64,000 nt of DNA from Selaginella moellendorffii (lineage: Eukaryota > Streptophyta > Lycopodiopsida > Selaginellales > Selaginellaceae). Shown one piece after another: positions 13,522 through 23,030 of the stretch. A program made the translations under genes and the position numbers. The stretch covers positions 241,860 through 305,859 of the forward strand of contig NW_003314408.1 of NCBI RefSeq assembly GCF_000143415.4, given 5' to 3'. Numbering within the stretch: position 1 is the first letter of the stretch; the number at the start of each line of letters is the position of its first letter. Under the pieces are notes generated by a model that saw only the letters and a list, made by a program, of their open reading frames with translations, ran no database searches and was not told where the DNA came from.

Positions 13522-13694
13522 TAAGAGCGAGTGCTTTCACCACTGCACAATTGCATTGAATTCCACCTCTCTGGACGACTGTTGCTGAGCGTGTGAGCGT
13601 GAGAGCAATTGAGAGAGAGTCACTGTGCGCGCTCTAACAGGAACAAACAAATAGTTTGTTTGTGTTTGTGAGGCACAGCAGCGGCAAAACAGTC

Positions 13695-13722
13695 GCAGCA
13701 GCAGCGGCAGCAGCAGCAGCAG
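13695..13722. repeat. CAG/CGG-type trinucleotide repeat
   Basis: An interrupted run of CAG units (with CGG) precedes an ATG. The frame after it does not continue as a recognisable protein. Confidence 0.8.
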
Positions 13723-14769
13723 ATGCTCACGCTTTGCTCATTTTCGCATCGTTTCCTGCCTAGTATTTCTTGTGTACTGAGCACAGGTTTTCATTGTATA
13801 GTCGTGTGGGAATTAACTTCCGAATGCCGCCTTTCCTTTTTTTTTCTCCGTTTTTTTTCTCTGGCTTCTGCTTCTGCTGCTGCTGCTGGTCTATCCTTGT
13901 ACCTATGCCGAAAATGAAAGGCGTACAAATATACACACGCAGTACTCTTGGGGAGGGTGTGTTCTTGTTGGTCTGCCTCGTACTGTCACTGAGAGCTATA
14001 CAAGATGATAGATCCACACACATATACCCTCCTTCACTCTCTTCTTCACTTCACACTACAGTTGACTTTAGAGGCCAGTTTTTCACTTTTATTTTTGCCA
14101 AAATGACAAATTCTTGTGCATTGGCTGGCTGCTGCTGCAAATGCCTCCTGGTTGTCCTGCACTAGAGCATTTAGTACAGTTGCACAGGGAAGTTGTGAGT
14201 TGTGTGGCATTACTTGGCTCTCTGGCTGTTCATTGTTACTATTTAGCAATTTTCTTGGGATTTTCCTTTCTTTTTTTTTTTCGGTTTTTTTGTTTATATA
14301 GGTGGCAAGTCATATGTCAGCATTTGTTTCTCAAAGACCTTACAGGAGGCAGCATAGAGATCTTAGTTACTAATCACTGCCAGGGGGAGGATCAAATTTC
14401 TTGTGATAGCTACAGTTTCCATCTCTTTCTTTCTCTCTTCCTTTCTTTCCTCTTCCTTCCCGACCGGAGCTCGACTTTCTCTTCCATTCCCTCATGCATC
14501 GATCGAGTGACTTCTTCTTCGTCTTGTTACTCTCTTCTTCCTCCTTTTTTGGTTTTCTTTTTTCCTCTATTCTCTTCCTTCCTGCTCAAATGCTCTTGGG
14601 CCGAGTCCTTGCTCCCCATGAATGAAGACTGATTGAGTTTGAAAAAATGTATGCATTGAATTGCCTCCTCCTGGCCACTCCTGCAGCTCGACAGCAGGGA
14701 GACCTCCCTCCTCATCGCAGATCTTTATCTTCCTTTCTCTTTTACCCGAGTTCCTTTGTTTTACTTCCA

Positions 14770-14797
14770 CTCTCGGGCATTTGCAGATGCCCGAGAG
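14770..14797. repeat. Perfect 11-bp stem with 6-nt loop
   Basis: CTCTCGGGCAT (14770-14780) and ATGCCCGAGAG (14787-14797) are exact complements separated by TTGCAG. The stem is GC-rich and would form a stable hairpin in RNA of either strand. Confidence 0.7.
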
Positions 14798-15075
14798 GAA
14801 GAGAGTGTGAGAGAGTCAAAGCTGAGATCTCCTATCTCTTATTTTCCTGCTGGAGTGGAAGTATTAAATGAGAACAATGCTCGGAAGAGTCACCACGTTT
14901 CTTTCAAAGCATTCAAGGTGGCTGAAGTGCCATGCCATGCAAAGCCTTGACTTTTGAGGCACACATCCGGATTTCTTCTTTCTTTCACCATTTTTCTTTT
15001 CCACTGCTGCGACACTAGAGTCACTCTTCGCTCCTCCTCGCTGGTGTGGTGTGGTGAGAGGGGACCGGGCCTGAT

Positions 15076-15084
15076 TATAAATAG
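15076..15084 (+). promoter_or_regulatory. TATA box, candidate for second MIR171
   Basis: TATAAATAG in otherwise GC-moderate DNA. Transcription would begin near 15110, about 520 bases before the MIR171 hairpin. Confidence 0.5.
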
Positions 15085-15451
15085 AGCGTTAGAGAGTGTG
15101 GGACTTTATTGCCACGGTTTAAAATCTTTGTGGTGGTGATGGTGGTGGTGGCGAGAGAGGTGAGAGCCGGCCGATCGATCGATCATCGGTAGAAACAGTG
15201 GCGCAGCAGCAGGATGGATCGGATCAAACAAGCTTCGGCTTTGTAACCGCTGGAGGTTTCGGTTCTTCGCTGCTGCTGCTAGTATATATTCTTGTGCCAC
15301 TGTTGTTCTTGCCGGGTCGGGTTGGAGAGATCCGTTTGAGAGAGAGAGAGAGAGATCTGTGAGAATCTTGGCGTGGTTTTGTTTCTTCCCGGCATGCTAT
15401 CACTGCACTGCTACTGCAAGTATATCTTGCCTTTTCTCTCCTAACTGACGC

Positions 15452-15458
15452 TATAAAT
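15452..15458 (+). promoter_or_regulatory. Second TATA-like box before MIR171 locus 2
   Basis: TATAAAT about 180 bases before the hairpin. It is an alternative start to the box at 15076, and the sequence does not decide between them. Confidence 0.35.
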
Positions 15459-15631
15459 CGCTGCAGGCACCGCTTATCGATTGAGATCTTCGGACTGGAT
15501 CTCCAGATCGTCATTTTTACTATTCCTTTCTTTCTCGAGCTCTCGCGTGCTTTTGGTTTTCTCGTGAGCTAGCTCCACTCGGGACTCCACTAACGATTTG
15601 ATATTCGTCGTCGATCGTCCAGGGAAATACA

Positions 15632-15730
15632 TGCGAGGTATGTGATATTGGGATGGCTCAATCAGATGGCGTTCGCTGCAATGCTCAGCCAGCGCTCTCA
15701 AATTGAGCCGCGCCAATATCACATCCTTGG
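15632..15730 (+). ncRNA. MIR171: MIR171 precursor hairpin (locus 2)
   Basis: The 3' arm contains TTGAGCCGCGCCAATATCAC from 15703, a miR171 mature sequence in the same register as locus 1. It differs by one base (CGC for TGC in the middle), which is the classic miR171 core. The 5' arm TGTGATATTGGGATGGCTCA (from 15641) is the star-side complement, extended by pairing on both flanks (GGTATGTGATATTGG with CCAATATCACATCC). The loop is about 38 bases. It lies on the same strand as locus 1, about 7 kb downstream, and about 1.2 kb upstream of a GRAS gene. Confidence 0.95.
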
Positions 15731-15849
15731 AAAAAAAACTCTTCAAGATCGCTGCTGGTCTCCAGGTTCCTTGTTTTCTTTCTTTTTCAGTTTTTCTGTT
15801 TCTCCTTTGCTACTTGTCTTTGCTACTTCTTCTTGGTTGTTTGGAGGAT

Positions 15850-16768
15850 AAAACTACGCGACGGTAAGGCATTTGGATCTACAAGTTCGTCGAAAAGTCC
15901 ATGCATTTAGATCTAGAACGCAACTGCGGCGATCGAATGCTTCCAGCTTTCGTCAAGCCTTTTTCCAGGACCCCAAGATCATCATATCATTTCTTTCGTT
16001 TCAGCTCCTCATGGTCGAGTTTGTAGACTCCAAACAAAGACGTTTGTCAATGATATTCCTTGCTTCTTTTTCGATGAATCCTTCCTTCTCTCACTCAGGT
16101 ATTACTCCAGATGGCTACTACCAGCTTACTTCCATCTAATCGGTCGGTCTTTACTCGTCTAGATAGACATTAATAAATAATGTGAGCCAAGTACCTCTAG
16201 AGCCTAGCTTTCAAGGAATAGCCTTTGAGCAATTTGGTTCTCTTACATTAAATAATCCATTTATGAGCACGTACTTTCGAACCAATCGTGGATATTCTTT
16301 TAGGGCTTATACAAAAGGTTTCCGGGCTTTTACGAATGTAGCGCCTGAGATTCCGGAATTGTCAAGTAGTACAAGGTCCACGCCTTAAGAGAACATACAT
16401 GATATTAAATTGTTCGGGAGGCCTCTTCATGCTTTCGTTTGCAGCATCCAGACTCCGCGAGAATGTTTACGTGACAAGTTCCAATCAGACAAAGCTTGAT
16501 AGCAACATCTGAGATGCCTGTGACGAGCACGAAATGAAAATCTAGAAACCAGATCAAAGAAAAAATCAACGCAAGTGGCTCTCCCAAGAACAGAGTGGAA
16601 ATCGTCACCTCTCTTTCTTATCGAAGTGCTGCATGGCAGCACACCTTAATTCCTGCGCTGCCGTCGCCCACAGTGGTGTTGAAAGTTTGTAGAAGAACAC
16701 CACGTGGAGATCCCACCGTAAAAGCTGTGGCCTCCTTGCGTCCTGGAGATTGGGAAGGGATGGGTTAA
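15850..16768. other. Spacer between MIR171 and GRAS gene, with an organelle-like scrap
   Basis: No supported nuclear gene. At 16182-16388 an open plus-strand frame has AT-rich third positions and codon choice resembling organelle DNA, unlike its surroundings. I cannot name the source. The remainder is unremarkable and probably includes the GRAS promoter. Confidence 0.35.
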
Positions 16769-16776
16769 TATAAAAA
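16769..16776 (+). promoter_or_regulatory. TATA box of the GRAS gene
   Basis: TATAAAAA lies 75 bases before the chosen ATG at 16851, so the GRAS gene probably has its own promoter separate from the MIR171 unit. Confidence 0.6.
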
Positions 16777-16850
16777 CTTTGTACTCCAAGCTCCTAGGAA
16801 ACCAACAAACTTACCTGAAAAGTTTTGAGTGTCCCCCCTCCTCCCTTCAA

Positions 16851-18467
16851 ATGCTGCTCGATACCAGCTTTGATCGTCTAAATAGTAGCTTCTCCCCGAA
16901 TTGCTTTGGTTCTCCAGTCGAGGATGTCCCTATGGATACTTCTATCGCTGACATTCCTGTTTTGGTAGAGAGATGGAGCTTTGAGAGCCATTCACCTTCG
17001 TCCTTCGATGATAGCCGGAACTCCGAGGATACTGTCTCGCCCGACTACAGTGGTGAGTTCGTCCAGTCTTCAGCAGCTTGTGAGGACGACGATCTCAGAA
17101 GATTGATGAAGGCTATGCTCGATGACCATGAAAGGTCTTTCCCGGATCCCCAGCAGGTTGCCGTCAATCCAGTTTCTCCTCCACAGTATCAGCAGCAGCA
17201 AGAGATCGAGAGGAGTTTAGTCGACTTTAGGCACCACTCCCACGATGAAAGAGTGGACTTTGTCTACCCCGAACTTGGAGTGCAAGTGCATCCCTGGGAC
17301 GAAGGCATGGACAGCATCCGTCTTGTCCATCTGTTGCTGGGAGCAGCCGAAGCCATCGTCTGTGGTGAGGCTGATCTCGCCATAGCCATAATTGACCGCC
17401 TGAAAAGCTGCTGCTCCACTCAGTCAAGAACAACAATGCAAAGAATTGCGGCTTACTTTCGCGACGCTCTCAATTGCAGGCTCCACGGGCTGAAGTTCTT
17501 CAGCCGGACCGAGTCCCTGTTCGACACTGTCGGAGCCTTCCATGTCCTGCACGAGATCTGCCCCTACATCAAGTTTGGCCACTTCTCAGCAAACCAGGCC
17601 ATCCTCGAATCCGTGGCCGGAGAGCAAAGAGTCCACATTGTTGACTTTGATATAACGGACGGGGTCCAGTGGCCTTCGCTGATGCAATCGCTGGCTTTGA
17701 GAGCTGGAGGTCCTCCGCAACTCAAGATCACTGCTCTCTACCGGCCGAACGCCAAGGGGGCCCTCTCCACCACCCAGGAAACTGGGAAGAGGCTGGCCGC
17801 TTGTGCTCGACAATTCAACGTTCCCTTCGTTTTCAACCAAGTCCGAGTTGATGGAGAATCTGAGGAGTTCCGCAGCTCGTCCCTCAAGCTCATACAAGGA
17901 GAGGCACTCGTTGTCAACTGCATGCTCCATCTCCCACACATGTCATGTCACTCCCGGGATGCTGTCCGTTTCTTTCTCGGGAAGATGGCGGCCATCCGGC
18001 CAAGAGTCCTGGCGATAGTCGAGGAAGATCTCAGCTGCACGTCGACGACGTTCACGGGACGTTTCCACGAGGCCCTGTACCACTACTCCACCCTCTTCGA
18101 TTCCCTGGAAGCAACGCTGGCATCGGAGGATGAAATGCGTTCTCTGGTCGAGCGTGTCTTTTTGGGACCCCGGATTAAGAACACGGTCACTTCGGCCGTG
18201 AGTCAATCTCCTTTGGAAAAAGAAGCTGTGAGTCACGTAGACTTCTCCGGCAAGATGGTGAAGAACAGATGGTCGGGCCTTGCCGAAGCCGTCGGCTTCC
18301 AGCAGCGTTCTTTCAGCTCTTATAATCGTTGCCAGGCAAGGCTCCTCGTTGGACTGTTTCAAGACGGGCATCAAATTCAAGAAGACGAAGATACGATGTT
18401 ACTTTGCTGGAAATCCAGACCTTTAATTGCAGCTTCTGTCTGGAGTTCCAGCAGCGATCCAGCATGA
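16851..18467 (+). CDS. NSP2-type GRAS transcriptional regulator
   Basis: An intronless frame of 538 residues. A low-complexity, Ser/Asp/Gln-rich N-terminal region of about 145 residues is followed by a full GRAS domain. First leucine-rich region: SIRLVHLLLGAAEAI. VHIID-type motif: VHIVDFDITDGVQWPSLMQS. Then NCMLHLPHMS, FDSLEA and VERVFLGPRI. The C-terminal SAW region ends LLCWKSRPLIAASVW. The NCMLHLP, VERVFLGP and WKSRxLxxASxW signatures match NSP2-type GRAS proteins better than DELLA, SCR or HAM. In seed plants NSP2 acts in the nucleus in symbiotic and strigolactone-related signalling and is a miR171h target. Here the equivalent site (17388-17405) encodes I-I-D-R-L-K and is poorly complementary to miR171. 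The start is the first ATG after the TATA box; a TTG upstream only extends the frame. Subfamily placement would need a tree. Confidence 0.88.
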   Translation: MLLDTSFDRLNSSFSPNCFGSPVEDVPMDTSIADIPVLVERWSFESHSPSSFDDSRNSEDTVSPDYSGEFVQSSAACEDDDLRRLMKAMLDDHERSFPDPQQVAVNPVSPPQYQQQQEIERSLVDFRHHSHDERVDFVYPELGVQVHPWDEGMDSIRLVHLLLGAAEAIVCGEADLAIAIIDRLKSCCSTQSRTTMQRIAAYFRDALNCRLHGLKFFSRTESLFDTVGAFHVLHEICPYIKFGHFSANQAILESVAGEQRVHIVDFDITDGVQWPSLMQSLALRAGGPPQLKITALYRPNAKGALSTTQETGKRLAACARQFNVPFVFNQVRVDGESEEFRSSSLKLIQGEALVVNCMLHLPHMSCHSRDAVRFFLGKMAAIRPRVLAIVEEDLSCTSTTFTGRFHEALYHYSTLFDSLEATLASEDEMRSLVERVFLGPRIKNTVTSAVSQSPLEKEAVSHVDFSGKMVKNRWSGLAEAVGFQQRSFSSYNRCQARLLVGLFQDGHQIQEDEDTMLLCWKSRPLIAASVWSSSSDPA

Positions 18468-18794
18468 TTATTCAAAACTCGTTTTCCCTGTGTATAGAAA
18501 TAAGAGACACCTTGAGCAGAAACCAGCAGCTTTATCCGCATAAGCTTACGCTCTTATGCCGACTTTGTTCCAGACCAAGCTCTCGCTTGCTGTCTCACTC
18601 GGTTACAAAGAAAGCCTGCAATCCATATGAGAACGATGCTTCCTTTTAAAAGTTTGATTACCTCTAGCAGCTCGAGCTGAAAAGGATTTCCTGCATACAA
18701 AGCTTGAGTATCACCATAAGAAAGCGCAGCCCGTACAAGAATCGATCCTTTCTTATCTTTGCCTGTACATGTAACAGTCGACTCTAAAAAACAG
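18468..18794. other. Convergent 3' intergenic gap
   Basis: Lies between the GRAS stop and the stop of the minus-strand chloroplast protein gene. It probably holds both 3' untranslated regions. No other feature seen. Confidence 0.5.
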
Positions 18795-19625
18795 TTACAT
18801 ATCATTTCCCGGACCGAGCTCCAGCATTTTAGCTTTGTCTCGCTCGGCCATCATCTCAAGGTATGTCTCCGGATCAAAATTATGAGGCTGGTCTGGTTTA
18901 TCCATCTCAATACCGATAAACGCGAATATAAAAAGCACGGTGTAGAGAAATAGATAAGTTGCCTGGAAGCGAAGGTCAGACCATACAGACAAGAAAGAAA
19001 ACAAAAACAAAAGAATAAAGATAAGGAGAAGATTACAGGCGCTCCGAATGCCATGCCGGTGAAGAGAATGGGCAGAAAACTCCATGATATCCATTCTAAC
19101 AAAACAAAAAATTACGATAGGAAAGAGGAAGAAAGAAAAGAAAAACCAAGAGCTCACTTTGGAGTCCTGACGTAGGACCTCCAGCTTTTTCAATCGTCTC
19201 AGCTACAATCTCCCAATATGGTCCTGCCAGCCTACACAAGGTTACTTTCAAGCAAGTAAGAAAAATTACATACTGTCGTCTTCGTTTCCATGCCACGAAT
19301 GAGCGCCATCGGCAATTCCCCAAGGAAAAGAATCCAGCTGCTCATTCATACGAAAATCTCACATCTTTCCCAGAAGAAAACGAGGAAAGTCCCATACCTC
19401 GTCGTCGCCCTTGGTCTTGGCCGGATCCCACACCTCATCCTCATCGATGTCGGGCTCGACGTAGAATCCGAGCTGCCCGTTGGGCGGCCGCAAGAGCAGC
19501 CTCGGCCGCGAAGAAGAAGAAGCTACGCGAATGCCAAACCCTAGGCCCTTGGCGCCGCCACATTCCTGGTGGACGGAGAGAGAAGCTCGCGGAGGAAGCG
19601 GTATGAGCGCCACAGCCATTGCCAT
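18795..19625 (-). CDS. Small chloroplast-targeted membrane protein, function unknown
   Basis: Five exons on the minus strand (19625-19398, 19337-19270, 19231-19158, 19095-19037, 18962-18795) join in frame to 198 residues. The first 45 or so residues are rich in Ala, Ser and Arg, as in a transit peptide. Next come an acidic stretch (YVEPDIDEDEVWDP), a conserved-looking FPWGIADGAHSWHG segment, and two hydrophobic segments of about 20 residues each (ISWSFLPILFTGMAFGAP and YLFLYTVLFIFAFIGIEM). The tail is charged and begins DKPDQPHNFDPE. The pattern suggests a small thylakoid or envelope membrane protein of green plants, but I cannot name the family. The donor of intron 2 (GTAATT) was chosen because it keeps the frame. 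It shares a 92-bp intergenic promoter with the RFC1-like gene. Confidence 0.75.
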
Positions 19626-19717
19626 TTAATCTGACACGTCAGCTAGGGCTTGTCGGAATCTCCATATTTTTAAATTTCCCGCTCAAACCTCTATCTAGGG
19701 TTTATGGTCTTTCCCGG
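19626..19717. promoter_or_regulatory. 92-bp bidirectional promoter with telo-box
   Basis: Separates the ATG codons of two divergent genes. CTAGGGTTT (19695-19703) is the telo-box reverse complement, common in plant promoters of replication and ribosome-related genes, which suits an RFC1-like product. Confidence 0.6.
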
Positions 19718-21796
19718 ATGCAAGGCGCGGCTTTCTGGCGGCTGGATGGAGCACGGCGTGATGGCGCCGACGAGCGCAGGTCAGATTACACGAAGATTTC
19801 TCGATTTTTTGCGAAGTCACAGCAGCCGCTACCTCAGGTATGAAATTTCAGTCGGATGAATCGAGATTAACATCGTTCTTCTTCATTTAGTTGATGCTTC
19901 CAAGTTTTGAGGTGTGCTGTGCGAGGGAGGTAACTGTAAAGCAGCGTTTCTCCTTGGAGCCCAGGGTGTATCCTCCTCCAAAGAGGCAAAAGGCGGTTTT
20001 TCAAGCCGGGGAAAGCACGGAGAGATCCTTATGTGCTGAATCTAGCTTGTGGACACACAAGTATCGGCCGAGAACGAGAAGTGACATTGTGGGGAACCAA
20101 GTGCTTGTGAGTCTCGATTTTTTTTTCTAGCTTCTCTTATCTACAAGTTCTTTGTTGTCTGGTAGATCACGCGTTTGCATACTTGGTTACAAACATGGGA
20201 AGAAAACTTTGCTTCCAAGACGAGATCAGTAAAGAATGTTAAAAGAGCTGTTATAATCAGTGGGCCATCTGGTGTAGGAAAGACATCTGCTGCTGTTGCT
20301 GTTTGCGAGGAACTGGATTTTAGCCCTGTGATGGTATACTTGAACATCAAAAAATTTATGAGCTCTTAGCTAACTCCTTGTACTTGTAGGCTGTACATAG
20401 AAAGACCTGGAATATACGAGCTGACAATCAGTGTCTAACAACAAATCTTGGACTAAGTAAGAAGGTTGTCCTTATATTCGATGAGATAGACAACATCGAC
20501 GAGACAGCGATTCAGGCGGTGCTTAGCCTTTTACAACAGGGACGGCTTCCGATTATGTGCATCTGTAATGACATCTACGACAAGAGGCTTCGCAGGCTCA
20601 TGGAATATTGCTCAGTGCTGAAGTTCGAGAAACCCAGTAGAAGTGAGGTGCGTTTTCCTTTCTGTTTAGAAACTTATCTTTGCTTTTGTTGCAGATCTTA
20701 AAACTCCTCATTCAAGTCCAAGAAAAAGAGTGTTTACGTGTGGACAAGGTAGTTTCCTGTCGCTAATGTGTTCCTGATCTGAAAAGAAAACGGTGGTTAG
20801 TTATTTTTAAGCTCGCTTGTAGACAGCGCACATCGCGACGTTCGCCATGTTTTGATTCAAATGCAGGTACGAGCCTGTGTGTCAGATCGAGTTCTTACAT
20901 TGTTTTGCAGTATGCATGTGCAGGGTATTCTCTGAACTCAGAAGTGGATGTTAGAGATGCTTGCTTGGGCTCTTTTGGGACTATGGACAGGTCAGTTTTG
21001 AAAATTCTATCGGAAAGTTTACCGATCAGTGGATTTACAGTTTGTGTGCGGAAGCGGGTGAAGGAAGAGGAGCCAAAACTTCATACACAATAGAAGCTCG
21101 CCTGAACATGGTTCTTCAAGATGTCGGTTTTATATTCCTTCTTGTTCAGGTATGAGTATCATCAGGTGTGGCTAGTTCTGTCCTGGTTGTCCTGACGCAA
21201 CTGTGCAAACAGGAAAACTATCTTAATTACAAACCTTGCAGAGGAGCATCCATCCTGAATGCCTTCTCGAAAGCTTCAGATTACTTGTGCGATGGAGACG
21301 TGATGGACAAAAGCATTTGCCGTGGCAGACGGGAGCTGTCTGAGCTTTTCTCGATGATTTTGGTTCTTACCTGGTAAACTGCCGTGTTTCATAGAAGTTT
21401 TTATAATGACTGCTGCTTTACAGCTCATCCATTTTGCAAGGAACAAGACAATCCTTCGACACGACTGTAAGCGGTGCTTGTGCGGTTTTCCTCACGACGC
21501 TAACATGCCTCGTGATGCGCGTCACAGGCGGATCACAAACTAAGATTTCCAATGTGGTTGTCTAAGAGCTCTAAGAAAAGGAATTTATCCTTTAAGAGGT
21601 GAGCAGGATCTTGGTTGAATGATTTGTAACTTATCAACTGCTTAACAGATGTGATCTGGATACTCCTTCCTTCCTCAAGGGACAACTCAAAATAAGTGCT
21701 GACGATAATCCCAAGAATGTTCAGCATTTCAGCTCCAAAGCTCCCGATCCTACTCGAGCTTCAGAGGACCTGTTTGCAATACTGAGACATCGATAG
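19718..21796 (+). CDS. Short RFC1-like clamp-loader large-subunit protein
   Basis: Twelve exons (19718-19837, 19891-20106, 20166-20333, 20390-20647, 20695-20748, 20801-20866, 20911-20990, 21041-21149, 21213-21373, 21424-21466, 21528-21598, 21649-21796) join in frame to 497 residues. Seen: a PIP-box-like YTKISRFF near the N-terminus, LWTHKYRPRTRSDIVGNQ, Walker A GPSGVGKTSA, Walker B VLIFDEID, PIMCICND, DVRHVLIQMQ, and the RFC1-type collar segment ENYLNY followed by ASDYLCDGDVMDKSI. RFC1 is the large subunit of the complex that loads PCNA at primer ends. Odd points: no BRCT domain, about half the usual plant RFC1 length, and the NASD segment expected after Walker A is missing. It may be a diverged paralogue rather than the housekeeping RFC1. 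ATAD5 is less likely. Several splice choices were made by frame. Confidence 0.82.
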
Positions 21797-23030
21797 AAAC
21801 TCAGTTGTTGCACTAAAAGGTTTGCGACTCTAAACTTCATATTTCCAATTCTTAGGAGCTCCTTTCGTGTGGTGCAGCTTCCTTGTTCCAAAGCCGCGAG
21901 TCCAAAAGTACCAAACGCTGATGCCCAGCACACGTCACGATGGAAAGCTCCTCACAAACCAGTCCATCATGTAAGTCTCAAAGCAGGGAAAAGTTGGACG
22001 AGTGGGGAGTGGAGGAGTGCAACTCGTCGGCTACCTCATATCGTCCATCGCCATCATAACATAAATCAAGAACATGCACCGGAAAGCATTACAGGTTGCG
22101 TGATTTTGCTCGGTAGTACATTCTGCCTCGTTCTTAAAACTCGGTACTAAACTGTGGCTCGAGTCCAGGTAGATAACTTGCGGACCCCAGCGCCCATCCA
22201 TCCAGATTCCAGCTTCGAGATCGTTGAAAACTCTATCAAAGTATATTATTATTGCTTGGAGAGTTGGGATCGATCTTTGCAAAACTAGAGAATTTGGGAT
22301 AGAAAAATCCTCTTCGCTCGGTCAACAACAACAAGAGAAATCAATATCAATCACTGTGTTACGTGATGTTTCCATCGTGATCCAGCACAGCTTCGGCTCA
22401 CGAGAAACATTTGGCTAGTGGTTAGCAAGACTGGAAAATGCAATGGTTCTGGCTAGCGAAGTTGAAGTGAAACGTGACAGCAAATCTAAAGGACGGGGCC
22501 ACCTTTTTGTACGTGCCCTGTTGTGCTCTCTCACGACGACTTTCTACGTTTTCTAAGGCTCCTTTATTCTTTTCGTTGGACACGGGAATCTTTGCCGAAT
22601 CTTTGGCAGCCGTTGGATATTGCAAATCTGGGGCGTTGGTATCCTCGTCAGCGGTCAAAGAGTTTAGCGTTTTAAACGTTTTCCTTAATTATCCATCGCG
22701 TCTTTAGTGCGTGGCGCCCGATTTTTCGTTTAGGTTATTTGGCTGCGAGCTCTTTTTCTTCCTTGCGTGCGCGGTCCTGGCGGGGCATCTGTCGATCAAT
22801 CGATGGATGATTGATCGATCGCTCTCGATCGCCAGGCGGCAAATGGAGGTAGTCTGACCTAAAAGATCGGCCGCCTTTCTTCCAGCTCCAGGGAAGCCGG
22901 TCCAATGCGAAAGGTGAGCGTGATTTCTAGGAAATTTCTTCGCTGATTCATCTTTTTCGTGCCATCGATCAGAGCTGAGGCAGCGCGGCCAGGTTCTTTT
23001 TTCTTTTCGATTCTCTCGCTGGGCTATCCG
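21797..23030. other. Intergenic region and F-box gene leader
   Basis: No supported gene. Open frames here lack domains. A 9-bp inverted repeat CGATCAATC/GATTGATCG (22793-22817) with a 7-nt loop lies in the probable promoter or leader of the F-box gene, next to further GATCGATC units. Confidence 0.45.

Larger units (their letters stand above)
8700..15075. other. Long non-coding stretch between the two MIR171 loci
   Basis: About 6.4 kb without a supported protein-coding gene. It is not AT-rich retrotransposon DNA. It contains pyrimidine-rich runs, microsatellites and several inverted repeats listed separately. Open frames of up to about 200 codons exist (for example 12418-13038) but are low-complexity, Phe/Ser/Leu-rich translations of CTTT-type tracts with no domain. 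It may be regulatory DNA, introns or non-coding transcript of the MIR171 units. Confidence 0.6.

Noticed and set aside
14114-14632. Open plus-strand frame of 172 codons
   Set aside because: Low-complexity pyrimidine tracts produce hydrophobic sequence. No motif, and splice-like signals inside.
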